A stretch of 17,898 bases of DNA. Origin: Pseudomonadota bacterium. Its GTDB lineage: Bacteria > Pseudomonadota > Gammaproteobacteria > Burkholderiales > Burkholderiaceae. Within the stretch, counting starts at the first letter, position 1; the number at the start of each line of letters is the position of its first letter. The notes beneath the pieces are model-generated. The model searched no databases, had not been told where the DNA came from, and saw nothing but the letters and a program-made list of their open reading frames with translations. Positions 1 through 6,866 of the stretch are shown here, piece after piece. The position numbers and the translations under genes were made by a program. The stretch spans positions 1 through 17,898 of the forward strand of contig JAJYBQ010000021.1 in the NCBI GenBank assembly GCA_021778935.1, written 5' to 3'.

Positions 1-2
1 AG

Positions 3-1325
3 GACGTCGAGGTCATCGAACTGTTGGTCAAGCCTGGCGACACGATCGCCGTCGACCAGTCGCTGATCACCGTCGAATCCGACAAGGCGTCGATGGAAAT
101 TCCGTCCACCGCGGCGGGCGTGGTGCGCGAGCTCAAGCTGCGGATCGGCGACAAGGTATCCAAGAGCTCGCTCGTGCTGCTGCTCGAGCCCGCCGCTGCC
201 GTGCCCGCTGCCGTGCCCGCGGCTGTGGTGGAGCCCGCGGTGGCGGACAAGGCCGGCGATGCCGCTGCTGCGGCGCCCGGACTCGCCGTGGCGGGCGTGG
301 CAAGGAGTCCGGCGCCGGCGTTGGCACCGGCACCCGGCGGCGCCGCTGCCGCCGCGGTCGTGGCCGGCGGGGAGTCCGTCCGTGCCGTTTCGGGCACCGT
401 CCACGCGTCGCCGTCGGTGCGCGCGATGGCCCGCGAGTTGGGCGTCGACCTGTCGCGCGTGACCGGCAGCGGCCTCAAAGGGCGGGTCACCCACGACGAT
501 GTGCGTACGTTCGTCAAGAGCGTGATGCAGGGCGCGCAGGCATCGGTGGCCGGACCCGGTTCGGGCATCGTCGCTGGCGGCGGGGCGCCGTTGCCGGCGT
601 GGCCGCAGGTCGACTTCGCCCAGTTCGGGCCGATCGAACGGGTCGCGATGTCGCGCATCCGCAAGATTTCGGGGCCCGGCCTTCATCGAAACTGGGTGAG
701 CATTCCGCATGTGACCAATCACGAGGATGCCGACGTCACGGATCTGGAGGCCTTCCGGGTCCAGCTCAACCGGGAGCACGAAACGCGTGGCATCAAGGTC
801 ACGATGCTTGCCTTCCTCGTCAAGGCCTGCGTCGCGGCGCTGCAGCGGTTCCCGGACTTCAACAGCTCGCTCGATGCGGCCAGCGGCGACGCGGTGATCC
901 GCAAGCGCTACTACCACATCGGCTTCGCGGCGGATACGCCCAACGGGTTGGTCGTTCCGGTGATCCGCGATGCCGATCGCAAGGGCGTGCTGGAAATCGC
1001 GCAGGAAATGACCGCGTTGGCGGGGAAGGCGCGCGAAGGCAAGTTGAGCCCCGCGGAAATGCAGGGCGGCACCTTCTCGATCTCCTCCCTGGGCGGGATC
1101 GGCGGCACGTATTTCACGCCGATCATCAATGCGCCCGAGGTGGCGATCCTCGGTGTGTGCCGCGCCGCGATGCGTCCGGTCTGGGACGGCGAGCAGTTCG
1201 TGCCGCGCCTGATCCTGCCGATGTCGTTGTCCTGGGATCACCGGGTGGTCGATGGTGCGGGCGCGGCGCGCTTCAACGCCTATCTCGCCCAGGTGCTGGC
1301 CGACTTCCGACGCGTGCTGCTGTAG
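3..1325 (+). CDS. aceF: Pyruvate dehydrogenase E2 (dihydrolipoyl acetyltransferase), 5' partial
   Basis: E2 core of the pyruvate dehydrogenase complex; it moves the acetyl group from lipoamide to CoA in the cytoplasm. The reading frame is open from nt 3 with no start codon in the window, so the gene begins upstream; 440 residues are visible. A lipoyl domain comes first, with the lipoylated lysine in the ESDKAS motif (Lys at nt 84-86). A long Ala/Pro/Val linker (about nt 190-400) follows. Then comes the peripheral subunit-binding domain (about nt 402-520, ASPSVRAMARELGVDL). The catalytic domain runs to the end and carries the active-site motif HRVVDG at nt 1239-1256. Judging from the family, only about a dozen residues of this lipoyl domain are missing, but further lipoyl domains could lie upstream. 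The GNAT and E3 genes follow. A 2-oxoglutarate dehydrogenase E2 is less likely, given the linker and the core sequence. Confidence 0.95.
   Translation, partial: DVEVIELLVKPGDTIAVDQSLITVESDKASMEIPSTAAGVVRELKLRIGDKVSKSSLVLLLEPAAAVPAAVPAAVVEPAVADKAGDAAAAAPGLAVAGVARSPAPALAPAPGGAAAAAVVAGGESVRAVSGTVHASPSVRAMARELGVDLSRVTGSGLKGRVTHDDVRTFVKSVMQGAQASVAGPGSGIVAGGGAPLPAWPQVDFAQFGPIERVAMSRIRKISGPGLHRNWVSIPHVTNHEDADVTDLEAFRVQLNREHETRGIKVTMLAFLVKACVAALQRFPDFNSSLDAASGDAVIRKRYYHIGFAADTPNGLVVPVIRDADRKGVLEIAQEMTALAGKAREGKLSPAEMQGGTFSISSLGGIGGTYFTPIINAPEVAILGVCRAAMRPVWDGEQFVPRLILPMSLSWDHRVVDGAGAARFNAYLAQVLADFRRVLL
195..218 (+). repeat. 12-bp tandem duplication in the E2 linker
   Basis: The 12-mer GCTGCCGTGCCC occurs twice head to tail inside the Ala/Pro/Val linker of E2. 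It keeps the frame and encodes the repeated Ala-Val-Pro-Ala pattern. Linkers of this kind vary in length by such in-frame duplications. Confidence 0.8.
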
Positions 1326-1358
1326 GCGCGGCATTCCGGGCATGGCGCGGGGGGAGCG

Positions 1359-1907
1359 GTGACCGACGCGGCGAATTCGGAGGAGCGGGGTTCGGGGCCG
1401 TCGGCGATTGCGATCGCGCCGTTGGATCTGCGGCACGTCGACAGCTTCGGTGACTGCCTTGCCGAGGTGGCGCGCGAACGCCGGTACCTGGCGATCGTCG
1501 ACGGGTTTTCGCTGGAACAGAACGCAGCGTGGGTCGCCGCCGACCGGTCGCTCGGAAACCCGTTTTACGTCGCGCTCGACGGAGACCGGGTCGTCGGTTG
1601 GTGCGAAGTGCGTCGCGATGCCCTGCCCGGACGCGGCCACGGCGGGGTGCTGGGCATCGGCGTGCTGGCGGCCTGTCGCCGCCGGGGACTGGGGAGCCGG
1701 TTGATGGCCACGGCCATCGCCGACGCCTGGGTGCGCGGGTTCGAGCGCATCGAACTGTGGGTGCGCGCGCCGAACGGGGCGGCGATCTCCCTCTACCGGA
1801 AGTTCGGATTCGTCGAGGAGGGGCGACGCCGCGATGCGGTGCGCCTGGACGATGGCCCCGAAGATGAAGTGCTGATGGCAATCCGTTTCGCAAAGGAAAC
1901 CGTGTGA
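1359..1907 (+). CDS. GNAT-family N-acetyltransferase between PDH E2 and E3 genes
   Basis: A 182-residue cytoplasmic GNAT enzyme that would transfer acetyl from acetyl-CoA to an unknown amine. The acetyl-CoA binding signature R-R-R-G-L-G-S-R follows the strand LGIGVLA in the middle of the protein. The C-terminal ISLYRKFGF motif is typical of RimI/YhhY-type members. The start is GTG, preceded by a purine-rich GGGGGGAG stretch; the nearby ATG at 1341 runs into a stop. The stop overlaps the GTG of the E3 gene by 4 nt, so the two are probably translationally coupled. The substrate (protein N-terminus, lysine or small molecule) cannot be told from sequence. The position inside a PDH locus suggests a role linked to acetyl-CoA supply, but this is inference. 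Confidence 0.88.
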   Translation: MTDAANSEERGSGPSAIAIAPLDLRHVDSFGDCLAEVARERRYLAIVDGFSLEQNAAWVAADRSLGNPFYVALDGDRVVGWCEVRRDALPGRGHGGVLGIGVLAACRRRGLGSRLMATAIADAWVRGFERIELWVRAPNGAAISLYRKFGFVEEGRRRDAVRLDDGPEDEVLMAIRFAKETV

Positions 1908-3322
1908 ACCAACCGTATGACCTTCTCGTGCTCGGCGCAGGCCCCGGCGGATACTCGGCCGCGTTTCGCGCTGCCGACCTCGGCATGCGCGTGGCGCTGG
2001 CGGAGCGCGGCCCGACGTTGGGCGGCGTATGCCTCAACGTCGGCTGCATTCCCTCGAAGGCGCTGCTGCACGTGGCCGCGGTGCTGGAAGAAGCGTCGCA
2101 CCTCGCCGACGTCGGGGTTGCGTTCGCGCCGCCGCAGATCGACCTCGCGAAACTGCGCGCGCATCGGAACCACGTGGTGAGCAAGCTGACTTCCGGGCTG
2201 GCCGCGATGGCCAAGCAACGCAAGGTCGACGTGCTTCGCGGCACGGGCCGGTTCGCCGACGCCCACACGCTGGCATGGACGGCGACCGAGGGCGGCGAGA
2301 CCCGCAACATCGGATTCCGGCAGGCGATCATCGCGGCCGGCTCCGAGCCGGTCACGCTGCCGTTTCTGCCGCAGGATCCGCGCATCGTCGACTCGACCGG
2401 CGTGCTCGAACTGCCGTTCGTGCCCAAGCGCATGCTGGTCATCGGCGGCGGCATCATCGGGCTGGAAATGGCGACGGTGTATTCCGCGTTGGGGGCGCGG
2501 GTCGACGTCGTCGAACTGACCGACGGTCTGATGCCGGGAACCGACCGCGATCTGGTCAAGGTCTGGCACAAGCGCAACGAACATCGCTTCGATCGCGTGC
2601 TGCTGCGCACGCGCGCGGCGGCGGTCGACGCACTGCCGGAAGCGCTGCGGGTGCGGTTCGAGGGCGAGCAGGCGCCGGAGGCGGCGGTCGATTATGACCT
2701 CGTCCTGGTTGCCGCCGGGCGGCGTCCCAATGGCAAGACGATCGGCGCCGAAGCCGCGGGTGTGCGGGTTGACGAGCGCGGGTTTATCGCCACCGATGCG
2801 CAGATGCGGACCAATGTTGCGCACATCTTCGCCATCGGCGACATCGCCGGTGCGCCGATGCTGGCGCACAAGGCGGTCCACGAGGGCCATGTCGCGGCGG
2901 AGGTCGCGGCTGGTCACAAGGCAGTGTTCGATGCGCGCGTAATTCCCTCGGTTGCGTACACCGATCCGGAGATCGCGTGGGCCGGCCTGACCGAGGACGA
3001 GGCGCGCGCGCGCGGCGTCGCGGTGAAGAAAGCGGTATTCCCCTGGAACGCCTCCGGGCGGGCGATCGCCAATGGGCGCGACGAGGGATTCACCAAGCTC
3101 CTGTTCGATGAAACCACGCATCGCATCGTCGGCGGCGCGATCGTCGGCACCCACGCCGGCGACCTGATCGGCGAAATCGCCTTGGCGATCGAGATGGGCG
3201 CGGATGCGGTGGACATCGGCAAGACCATTCACCCCCACCCGACCCTGTGCGAGTCGGTGGGGCTGGCCGCCGAGGTGGCGGAGGGTGCCTGCACGGATCT
3301 GCCGCCGGCGCGGAAGCGGTAG
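1904..3322 (+). CDS. lpdA: Dihydrolipoamide dehydrogenase (E3)
   Basis: A 472-residue flavoprotein that reoxidises dihydrolipoamide with NAD+ in the 2-oxoacid dehydrogenase complexes. The N-terminal FAD-binding motif is [10 protein letters not shown]. The redox-active disulfide is in [17 protein letters not shown] second nucleotide-binding motif, [12 protein letters not shown], binds NAD+. The FAD-contacting AIGDIAG lies further on, and the C-terminal HPHPTLCES supplies the catalytic His and Glu. Length is normal for E3 without a fused lipoyl domain, unlike some betaproteobacterial E3 proteins that carry one. The GTG start at 1904 overlaps the end of the GNAT gene (GTGA). The neighbouring E2 makes pyruvate dehydrogenase its most likely complex. 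Confidence 0.96.
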   Translation: MNQPYDLLVLGAGPGGYSAAFRAADLGMRVALAERGPTLGGVCLNVGCIPSKALLHVAAVLEEASHLADVGVAFAPPQIDLAKLRAHRNHVVSKLTSGLAAMAKQRKVDVLRGTGRFADAHTLAWTATEGGETRNIGFRQAIIAAGSEPVTLPFLPQDPRIVDSTGVLELPFVPKRMLVIGGGIIGLEMATVYSALGARVDVVELTDGLMPGTDRDLVKVWHKRNEHRFDRVLLRTRAAAVDALPEALRVRFEGEQAPEAAVDYDLVLVAAGRRPNGKTIGAEAAGVRVDERGFIATDAQMRTNVAHIFAIGDIAGAPMLAHKAVHEGHVAAEVAAGHKAVFDARVIPSVAYTDPEIAWAGLTEDEARARGVAVKKAVFPWNASGRAIANGRDEGFTKLLFDETTHRIVGGAIVGTHAGDLIGEIALAIEMGADAVDIGKTIHPHPTLCESVGLAAEVAEGACTDLPPARKR

Positions 3323-3380
3323 CGCGGTGGATGATGGTTCCTTGGGTATCATTGACAGATCTTTTCCGAGGATTCCGCCC

Positions 3381-4073
3381 GTGACCGACAAGCTGAGCCA
3401 GGACGAACTCAAGCGCGCCGTGGCGCGCGCCGCCGTGCAACACATCGCGCCGTGTCTGGGTACGGGGGCTGCGCTCGGCGTGGGGACCGGTTCCACCGCG
3501 GACCTGTTCATCGACGAACTGGCCGCACATCGCGATGCGATCGCGGCGGCGGTCGCCAGTTCGGAGCGCAGTGCGCAGCGCCTGCGGGCGCACGGCATTC
3601 GCGTCGTCGACCTCAATGACGTGGCGTCCGTTCCGGTGTACGTCGACGGCGCCGACGAGATCGATTCGACCTTCGCCATGATCAAGGGTGGGGGCGGTGC
3701 GCTCACCCGCGAGAAGATCGTTGCCGCCGTGGCCGCGACCTTCGTGTGCATCGCCGATGCGAGCAAGAAGGTCGACGTGCTGGGCCGCTTCCCGCTGCCG
3801 GTCGAGGTCATCCCGATGGCGCGCAGTTTCCTGATCCGCGAACTGGCCAGGCTGGGTGGAGAACCGCGCCTGCGCGAGGGCTTTCATACCGACAACGGCA
3901 ACGAGATTCTCGATGTCCATGGCCTGCAGATTTCCGATCCGCGGACTCTTGAGGCGTACCTGAACCAGATCCCCGGCGTGGTGACCGTCGGCCTGTTCGC
4001 CGCGCGCGGTGCAGACATCCTGTTGCTGGGGACCCCCGACGGCGTGCAGGAGCGTCGCCGGCCGGGCTTCTGA
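3381..4073 (+). CDS. rpiA: Ribose-5-phosphate isomerase A
   Basis: Interconverts ribose 5-phosphate and ribulose 5-phosphate in the non-oxidative pentose phosphate pathway. The 230-residue product is close to the E. coli length. The phosphate-binding GVGTGSTA is at residues 33-40, VDGADEID at 88-95 and [11 protein letters not shown] at 102-112. By spacing, Asp89, Asp92, Lys102 and Glu111 match the catalytic residues Asp81, Asp84, Lys94 and Glu103 of E. coli RpiA. The start is GTG at 3381, with a modest AGGAT ribosome-binding site. The frame stays open upstream, but the family N-terminus begins here. It lies 58 nt after lpdA and may be read from the same transcript. Confidence 0.95.
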   Translation: MTDKLSQDELKRAVARAAVQHIAPCLGTGAALGVGTGSTADLFIDELAAHRDAIAAAVASSERSAQRLRAHGIRVVDLNDVASVPVYVDGADEIDSTFAMIKGGGGALTREKIVAAVAATFVCIADASKKVDVLGRFPLPVEVIPMARSFLIRELARLGGEPRLREGFHTDNGNEILDVHGLQISDPRTLEAYLNQIPGVVTVGLFAARGADILLLGTPDGVQERRRPGF

Positions 4074-4074
4074 A

Positions 4075-4141
4075 CCGGGCTTCCCGTCAGGTCTCCGCCC
4101 TTCGGGGCGTTGCCACACCATTGCCCGGCGTCGTCTTTTTT
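4075..4141 (+). terminator. Possible weak terminator or leader structure between rpiA and queD
   Basis: A 5-bp stem CGCCC/GGGCG closed by a TTCG tetraloop (4096-4109) is nested inside a 6-bp CCGGGC/GCCCGG pair (4075-4080 and 4123-4128). A run of six T follows at 4136-4141. The T-run is 7 nt from the outer stem, so this is not a textbook intrinsic terminator. It could end the rpiA transcript or simply be the leader of the que operon. Confidence 0.3.
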
Positions 4142-4191
4142 CCGCTTCGCCCGCATTCCCAGGGAGAGTGCGGCGGGGCCGGGGCTCCACC

Positions 4192-5286
4192 ATGCAGCCG
4201 CATCGCCTTTCCTTCATCGCCACCGCGGGCTTCGAAGCCGCCCGCAGCCTGTCGTCCGTTGCCCCGGAACATCGGCTGCGGCGCTTGCACGGGCACGGTT
4301 TTCGCGCGGTCGCACGGGTTGCCGCAGCGCCGGACGGCGGCAGCCCATGGTCCCCATTTCCCGGCGCGGAAGTCGATTCCCTGCGTGCGGCGCTCCAGGC
4401 TAGCGTCGCCCCCTTCGATTACCGCTGCCTGGACGACGATCTCGATCATCCGACCGACGAGGCGCTGGCCCGCCGCGTGCGCGGGCAACTGGAAGGGCGG
4501 CTTGCCGTGCCGGCGGATACCGTCGGCCTGCACAGCACGCCCGAACAAGGTGCCGAACTCGACGCGCAGGGGGAGGCCGTGGTCCACCGCCGCTACCGTT
4601 TCGAGGCCGCACACCAGTTGCCCAACGTGCCGCCGGGTCACAAGTGCGGCCGAATGCACGGGCACGGTTTCACCGTGACGCTGGAGGCGCGGATCTCCTG
4701 CCTGGACATTTCTTCGGCGCTGGCGTATGACGAACTCGACCGCATCTGGGGGCCGCTGGGAGCGGCGCTGCAGTACGTCTGCCTCAACGATCTGCCCGGC
4801 CTGGAGAATCCCACCAGCGAATGGATTGCGCATTGGCTGTGGCAGCGGATCCGGCCCGAACTGCCCGCGCTGGCGGCGGTGACGGTGGGCGAGACCGCCG
4901 GCAGCGGCGCGCGCTTCGACGGCGCCGACTACCGGATCTGGAAAGACTTCAATCTCGACAGCGCGGTGCGCCTGCGGCGTGCCGCCGACGGCGACGGGCG
5001 CCGACGTATCCACGGCCACAGCTATCGCCTGCGACTGCACCTGGCCGGACCGCTGGACCGGGTGTACGGGTGGACCATCGACTTCGGTGACGTCAAGGCC
5101 TTGTTCGCGCCGGTGTTCGATCGGATCGACCATCGCCCCTTGTACGAGTTGCCCGAGGTTCCGGAGCGCGGTTCCACGGCCTTGGCGGCATGGATCCGTG
5201 CGCAGGCGGCCGGATTGTTGCCGCAACTCGCGCGCATCGATCTGTATGAGACTCCGGGTTGCGGCGTGATCCTGGATTGGACATGA
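4192..5286 (+). CDS. queD: QueD-family protein with three fused 6-pyruvoyltetrahydropterin-synthase-like units
   Basis: Predicted 6-carboxy-5,6,7,8-tetrahydropterin synthase of 7-deazaguanine (queuosine) synthesis. It has 364 residues against about 120 for E. coli QueD, because the chain holds three PTPS-like units: about 1-128, 129-247 and 248-364. Each has an HGH motif (33-35, 156-158, 274-276). Unit 2 resembles E. coli QueD closely (FEAAHQLPNVPPGHKCGR) and keeps zinc His141, His156, His158, Cys152 and Glu234, but has Gln194-Tyr195 where Asp-His is expected. Unit 3 keeps GWTIDF (293-298), Asp313-His314 and Glu353, but has Val259 and Arg270 in place of the first zinc His and the Cys. Unit 1 has Arg18, Leu29, Asp76-Tyr77 and Ser115 at those sites and looks non-catalytic. 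ATG 4192 was chosen; an in-frame GTG at 4168 is possible. The stop overlaps queE by ATGA. Confidence 0.88.
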   Translation: MQPHRLSFIATAGFEAARSLSSVAPEHRLRRLHGHGFRAVARVAAAPDGGSPWSPFPGAEVDSLRAALQASVAPFDYRCLDDDLDHPTDEALARRVRGQLEGRLAVPADTVGLHSTPEQGAELDAQGEAVVHRRYRFEAAHQLPNVPPGHKCGRMHGHGFTVTLEARISCLDISSALAYDELDRIWGPLGAALQYVCLNDLPGLENPTSEWIAHWLWQRIRPELPALAAVTVGETAGSGARFDGADYRIWKDFNLDSAVRLRRAADGDGRRRIHGHSYRLRLHLAGPLDRVYGWTIDFGDVKALFAPVFDRIDHRPLYELPEVPERGSTALAAWIRAQAAGLLPQLARIDLYETPGCGVILDWT

Positions 5287-5930
5287 GCCGCTACGCCGTC
5301 AAGGAGCTTTTCTACACCCTGCAGGGCGAGGGTGCGCACCGGGGCCGGCCCGCGGTGTTCTGTCGGTTTTCCGGCTGCAACCTGTGGTCGGGCCGGGAAG
5401 CCGATCGGACGTCGGCAGCGTGCCGTTTCTGCGACACGGATTTCGTCGGCACCGATGGCGCGGGCGGCGGGCGCTTCGCCGACGCGCGGACGTTGGCAGC
5501 GGCGATCGATGCGCAGTGGCCGGCGAACCCCGAGGCAGCGCGCGGGGCGCCGTATGTCGTGTTCACCGGCGGGGAACCGCTACTGCAACTCGATGCCGAT
5601 CTGATCGCGGCGATGCATGCGATCGGCTGGACGGTGGCGGTGGAGACCAACGGCACGCTGCCGGCGCCGCCCGGGATCGACTGGATTTGCGTGAGTCCGA
5701 AGGCCGGAACCGAACTCGCGCAGCGCAGCGGCGACGAGATCAAGCTCGTATTCCCGCAGGAGGGCGCCGCGCCGGAGCACTATGCGGCGCTCGACTTCCG
5801 CCATTTCTTCCTGCAGCCGATGGATGGGCCCCGATTGCGCGAGAATACGCAGTCCGCCGTGGCGTACTGCATGGCGCATCCGCGGTGGCATTTGAGCCTG
5901 CAGACCCACAAGATTCTCGACATTCCATGA
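5283..5930 (+). CDS. queE: 7-carboxy-7-deazaguanine synthase (radical SAM)
   Basis: Converts 6-carboxytetrahydropterin, the QueD product, into 7-carboxy-7-deazaguanine using SAM and a 4Fe-4S cluster. The 215-residue protein starts with KELFYTLQGEGAHRGRPAVF, typical of QueE. The cluster cysteines are Cys32, Cys47 and Cys50, a C-x14-C-x2-C spacing. This is the longer cluster loop described for Burkholderia-type QueE, unlike the classical C-x3-C-x2-C of radical-SAM enzymes. FTGGEPLLQ gives the SAM-binding GGE motif, and VETNGT and the SPKAG segment also fit. The ATG overlaps the queD stop and the stop overlaps the next gene's ATG, so the three genes are probably translationally coupled. Confidence 0.95.
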   Translation: MSRYAVKELFYTLQGEGAHRGRPAVFCRFSGCNLWSGREADRTSAACRFCDTDFVGTDGAGGGRFADARTLAAAIDAQWPANPEAARGAPYVVFTGGEPLLQLDADLIAAMHAIGWTVAVETNGTLPAPPGIDWICVSPKAGTELAQRSGDEIKLVFPQEGAAPEHYAALDFRHFFLQPMDGPRLRENTQSAVAYCMAHPRWHLSLQTHKILDIP

Positions 5931-6475
5931 CTGGTACCGATCCCTCCCCCCGTCGCCGGGAGTTTTTCGACGCCGACGAACCGGCCGCGGATTGCACGCT
6001 GGGCGTGCTGCGGATGTTGCTTGCGCAGGACGGCTCGACCACGCGCATGTGCGAAGCGATCGCCGGCGGGCCGCTCACCCTGGTGCTGTTGCGACAGGTC
6101 GTGACCGGGCGCGTGCCGGATGCGGTGCGCGCGGTGCTGCCGGGGACGCGGTTTCTCGAACGGGTCACCTCGCTCGCTGCGCACGGCGAAGTGATGATGG
6201 ACAATCTTTCCTATATCGCGCTCGATGCCCTGCCGGATGCGGTGCGGCACGGCCTGGAGGAGGGCGCGACGCCGATCGGCCATCTGCTCGACACGCTGTG
6301 GGTACGGCGTCGCCCGCTGGACGAGGGGGCGGCGGAGTTGTGCCGGGCGCTCTGGGATACGGTGGGCGTTCCCGACCCGCGCGCGGCGCGGGCCTATTCG
6401 ATCTGGACGCCCGAGGGGCCGCGGTTCGTGATCGCCGAGACGTTCCGGCGGGGAATGCTGTACGGGGTCCGGTGA
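5927..6475 (+). CDS. Chorismate lyase-like (UbiC-fold) protein coupled to queDE
   Basis: A 182-residue soluble protein with no signal peptide or membrane segment. By hand alignment with E. coli UbiC, residues 75-91 (RFLERVTSLAAHGEVMM) match the segment holding UbiC Arg76, which pairs with Arg79. EEGATPIGHLL (111-121) matches the KLGKTPLGRYLF region. FVIAETFRRGMLY (167-179) matches the C-terminal segment with catalytic Glu155, here Glu171. Both key charged residues are therefore kept. The likely activity is release of 4-hydroxybenzoate from chorismate, the entry to ubiquinone, but a related UbiC-superfamily role is equally possible because overall similarity is low. It overlaps queE by ATGA, an unexpected setting for a ubiquinone gene. 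Its stop faces yggX across 58 nt. Confidence 0.6.
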   Translation: MTGTDPSPRRREFFDADEPAADCTLGVLRMLLAQDGSTTRMCEAIAGGPLTLVLLRQVVTGRVPDAVRAVLPGTRFLERVTSLAAHGEVMMDNLSYIALDALPDAVRHGLEEGATPIGHLLDTLWVRRRPLDEGAAELCRALWDTVGVPDPRAARAYSIWTPEGPRFVIAETFRRGMLYGVR

Positions 6476-6533
6476 TGCCGATGCGCGGACCGGGTAGCCA
6501 CCGCGATGGCGACCGACCCGCGGCGACCCGGAC

Positions 6534-6806
6534 TCACTGCTGCGGCGGTACGTATCCGGCCACCTGGTCGGCGCCCGGTCCGAAGAAGTAGGCCTCCATC
6601 TGCGCCCGCAGGTACTGCCGCGCGCGCGAGTCGGAGAGGTTGAGACGGTTCTCGTTGACCAGCATCGTCTGGTAGCGCTGCCATTGCTGCCACGCTTCCT
6701 TCGAGACGCTCTCGAAAATCCGTTTGCCCATTTCCCCCGGGACCGGCGGAAAGTCCAGCCCTTCCGCTTCGCGTCCGAGTTTGATGCAGTTGACCATGCG
6801 AGCCAT
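6534..6806 (-). CDS. yggX: Fe(II)-trafficking / oxidative damage protection protein YggX
   Basis: A 90-residue cytoplasmic protein of the YggX family, linked to iron trafficking and protection of iron-sulfur clusters from oxidation. Family hallmarks are Cys7, REAEGLDF near residue 12, [27 protein letters not shown] and the closing GYVPP. Cys7 matches the cysteine reported as important in E. coli YggX. The start at 6806 follows a good GGAGG ribosome-binding site 6 nt away, which favours it over the in-frame Met at 6797. It lies 60 nt downstream of argA on the same strand, with a strong hairpin between them, so it may be co-transcribed or have its own promoter. Confidence 0.95.
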   Translation of the reverse strand: MARMVNCIKLGREAEGLDFPPVPGEMGKRIFESVSKEAWQQWQRYQTMLVNENRLNLSDSRARQYLRAQMEAYFFGPGADQVAGYVPPQQ

Positions 6807-6833
6807 CGTGTTGCCTCCGTGTTGTCGTTGCGG

Positions 6834-6856
6834 CGGTCCCGGGCTGGCCGGGACCG
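6834..6856 (-). terminator. GC-rich hairpin between argA and yggX
   Basis: A perfect 9-bp stem (6834-6842 with 6848-6856, CGGTCCCGG/CCGGGACCG) encloses a 5-nt loop. It starts 10 nt past the argA stop on the minus strand. No T-run follows on either strand, so it is better read as an intercistronic processing or attenuation hairpin than as a strong intrinsic terminator. Confidence 0.45.
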
Positions 6857-6866
6857 GTTCGGGTTG

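Noticed and set aside
1273..2610. Long minus-strand frame across the GNAT and E3 genes
   Set aside because: It opposes two genes with clear motifs and has Arg/Ser/Pro-rich composition with no recognisable domain.
3352..3357. TTGACA (perfect -35 hexamer) before rpiA
   Set aside because: At 16-18 nt downstream there is only GC-rich sequence without a -10, and the rpiA start codon is already at 3381.
4074..4191. Possible preQ1 riboswitch in front of queD
   Set aside because: I could not find the conserved C-rich loop and A-rich tail of a preQ1 aptamer; the stretch has only a TTCG hairpin and a T-run.
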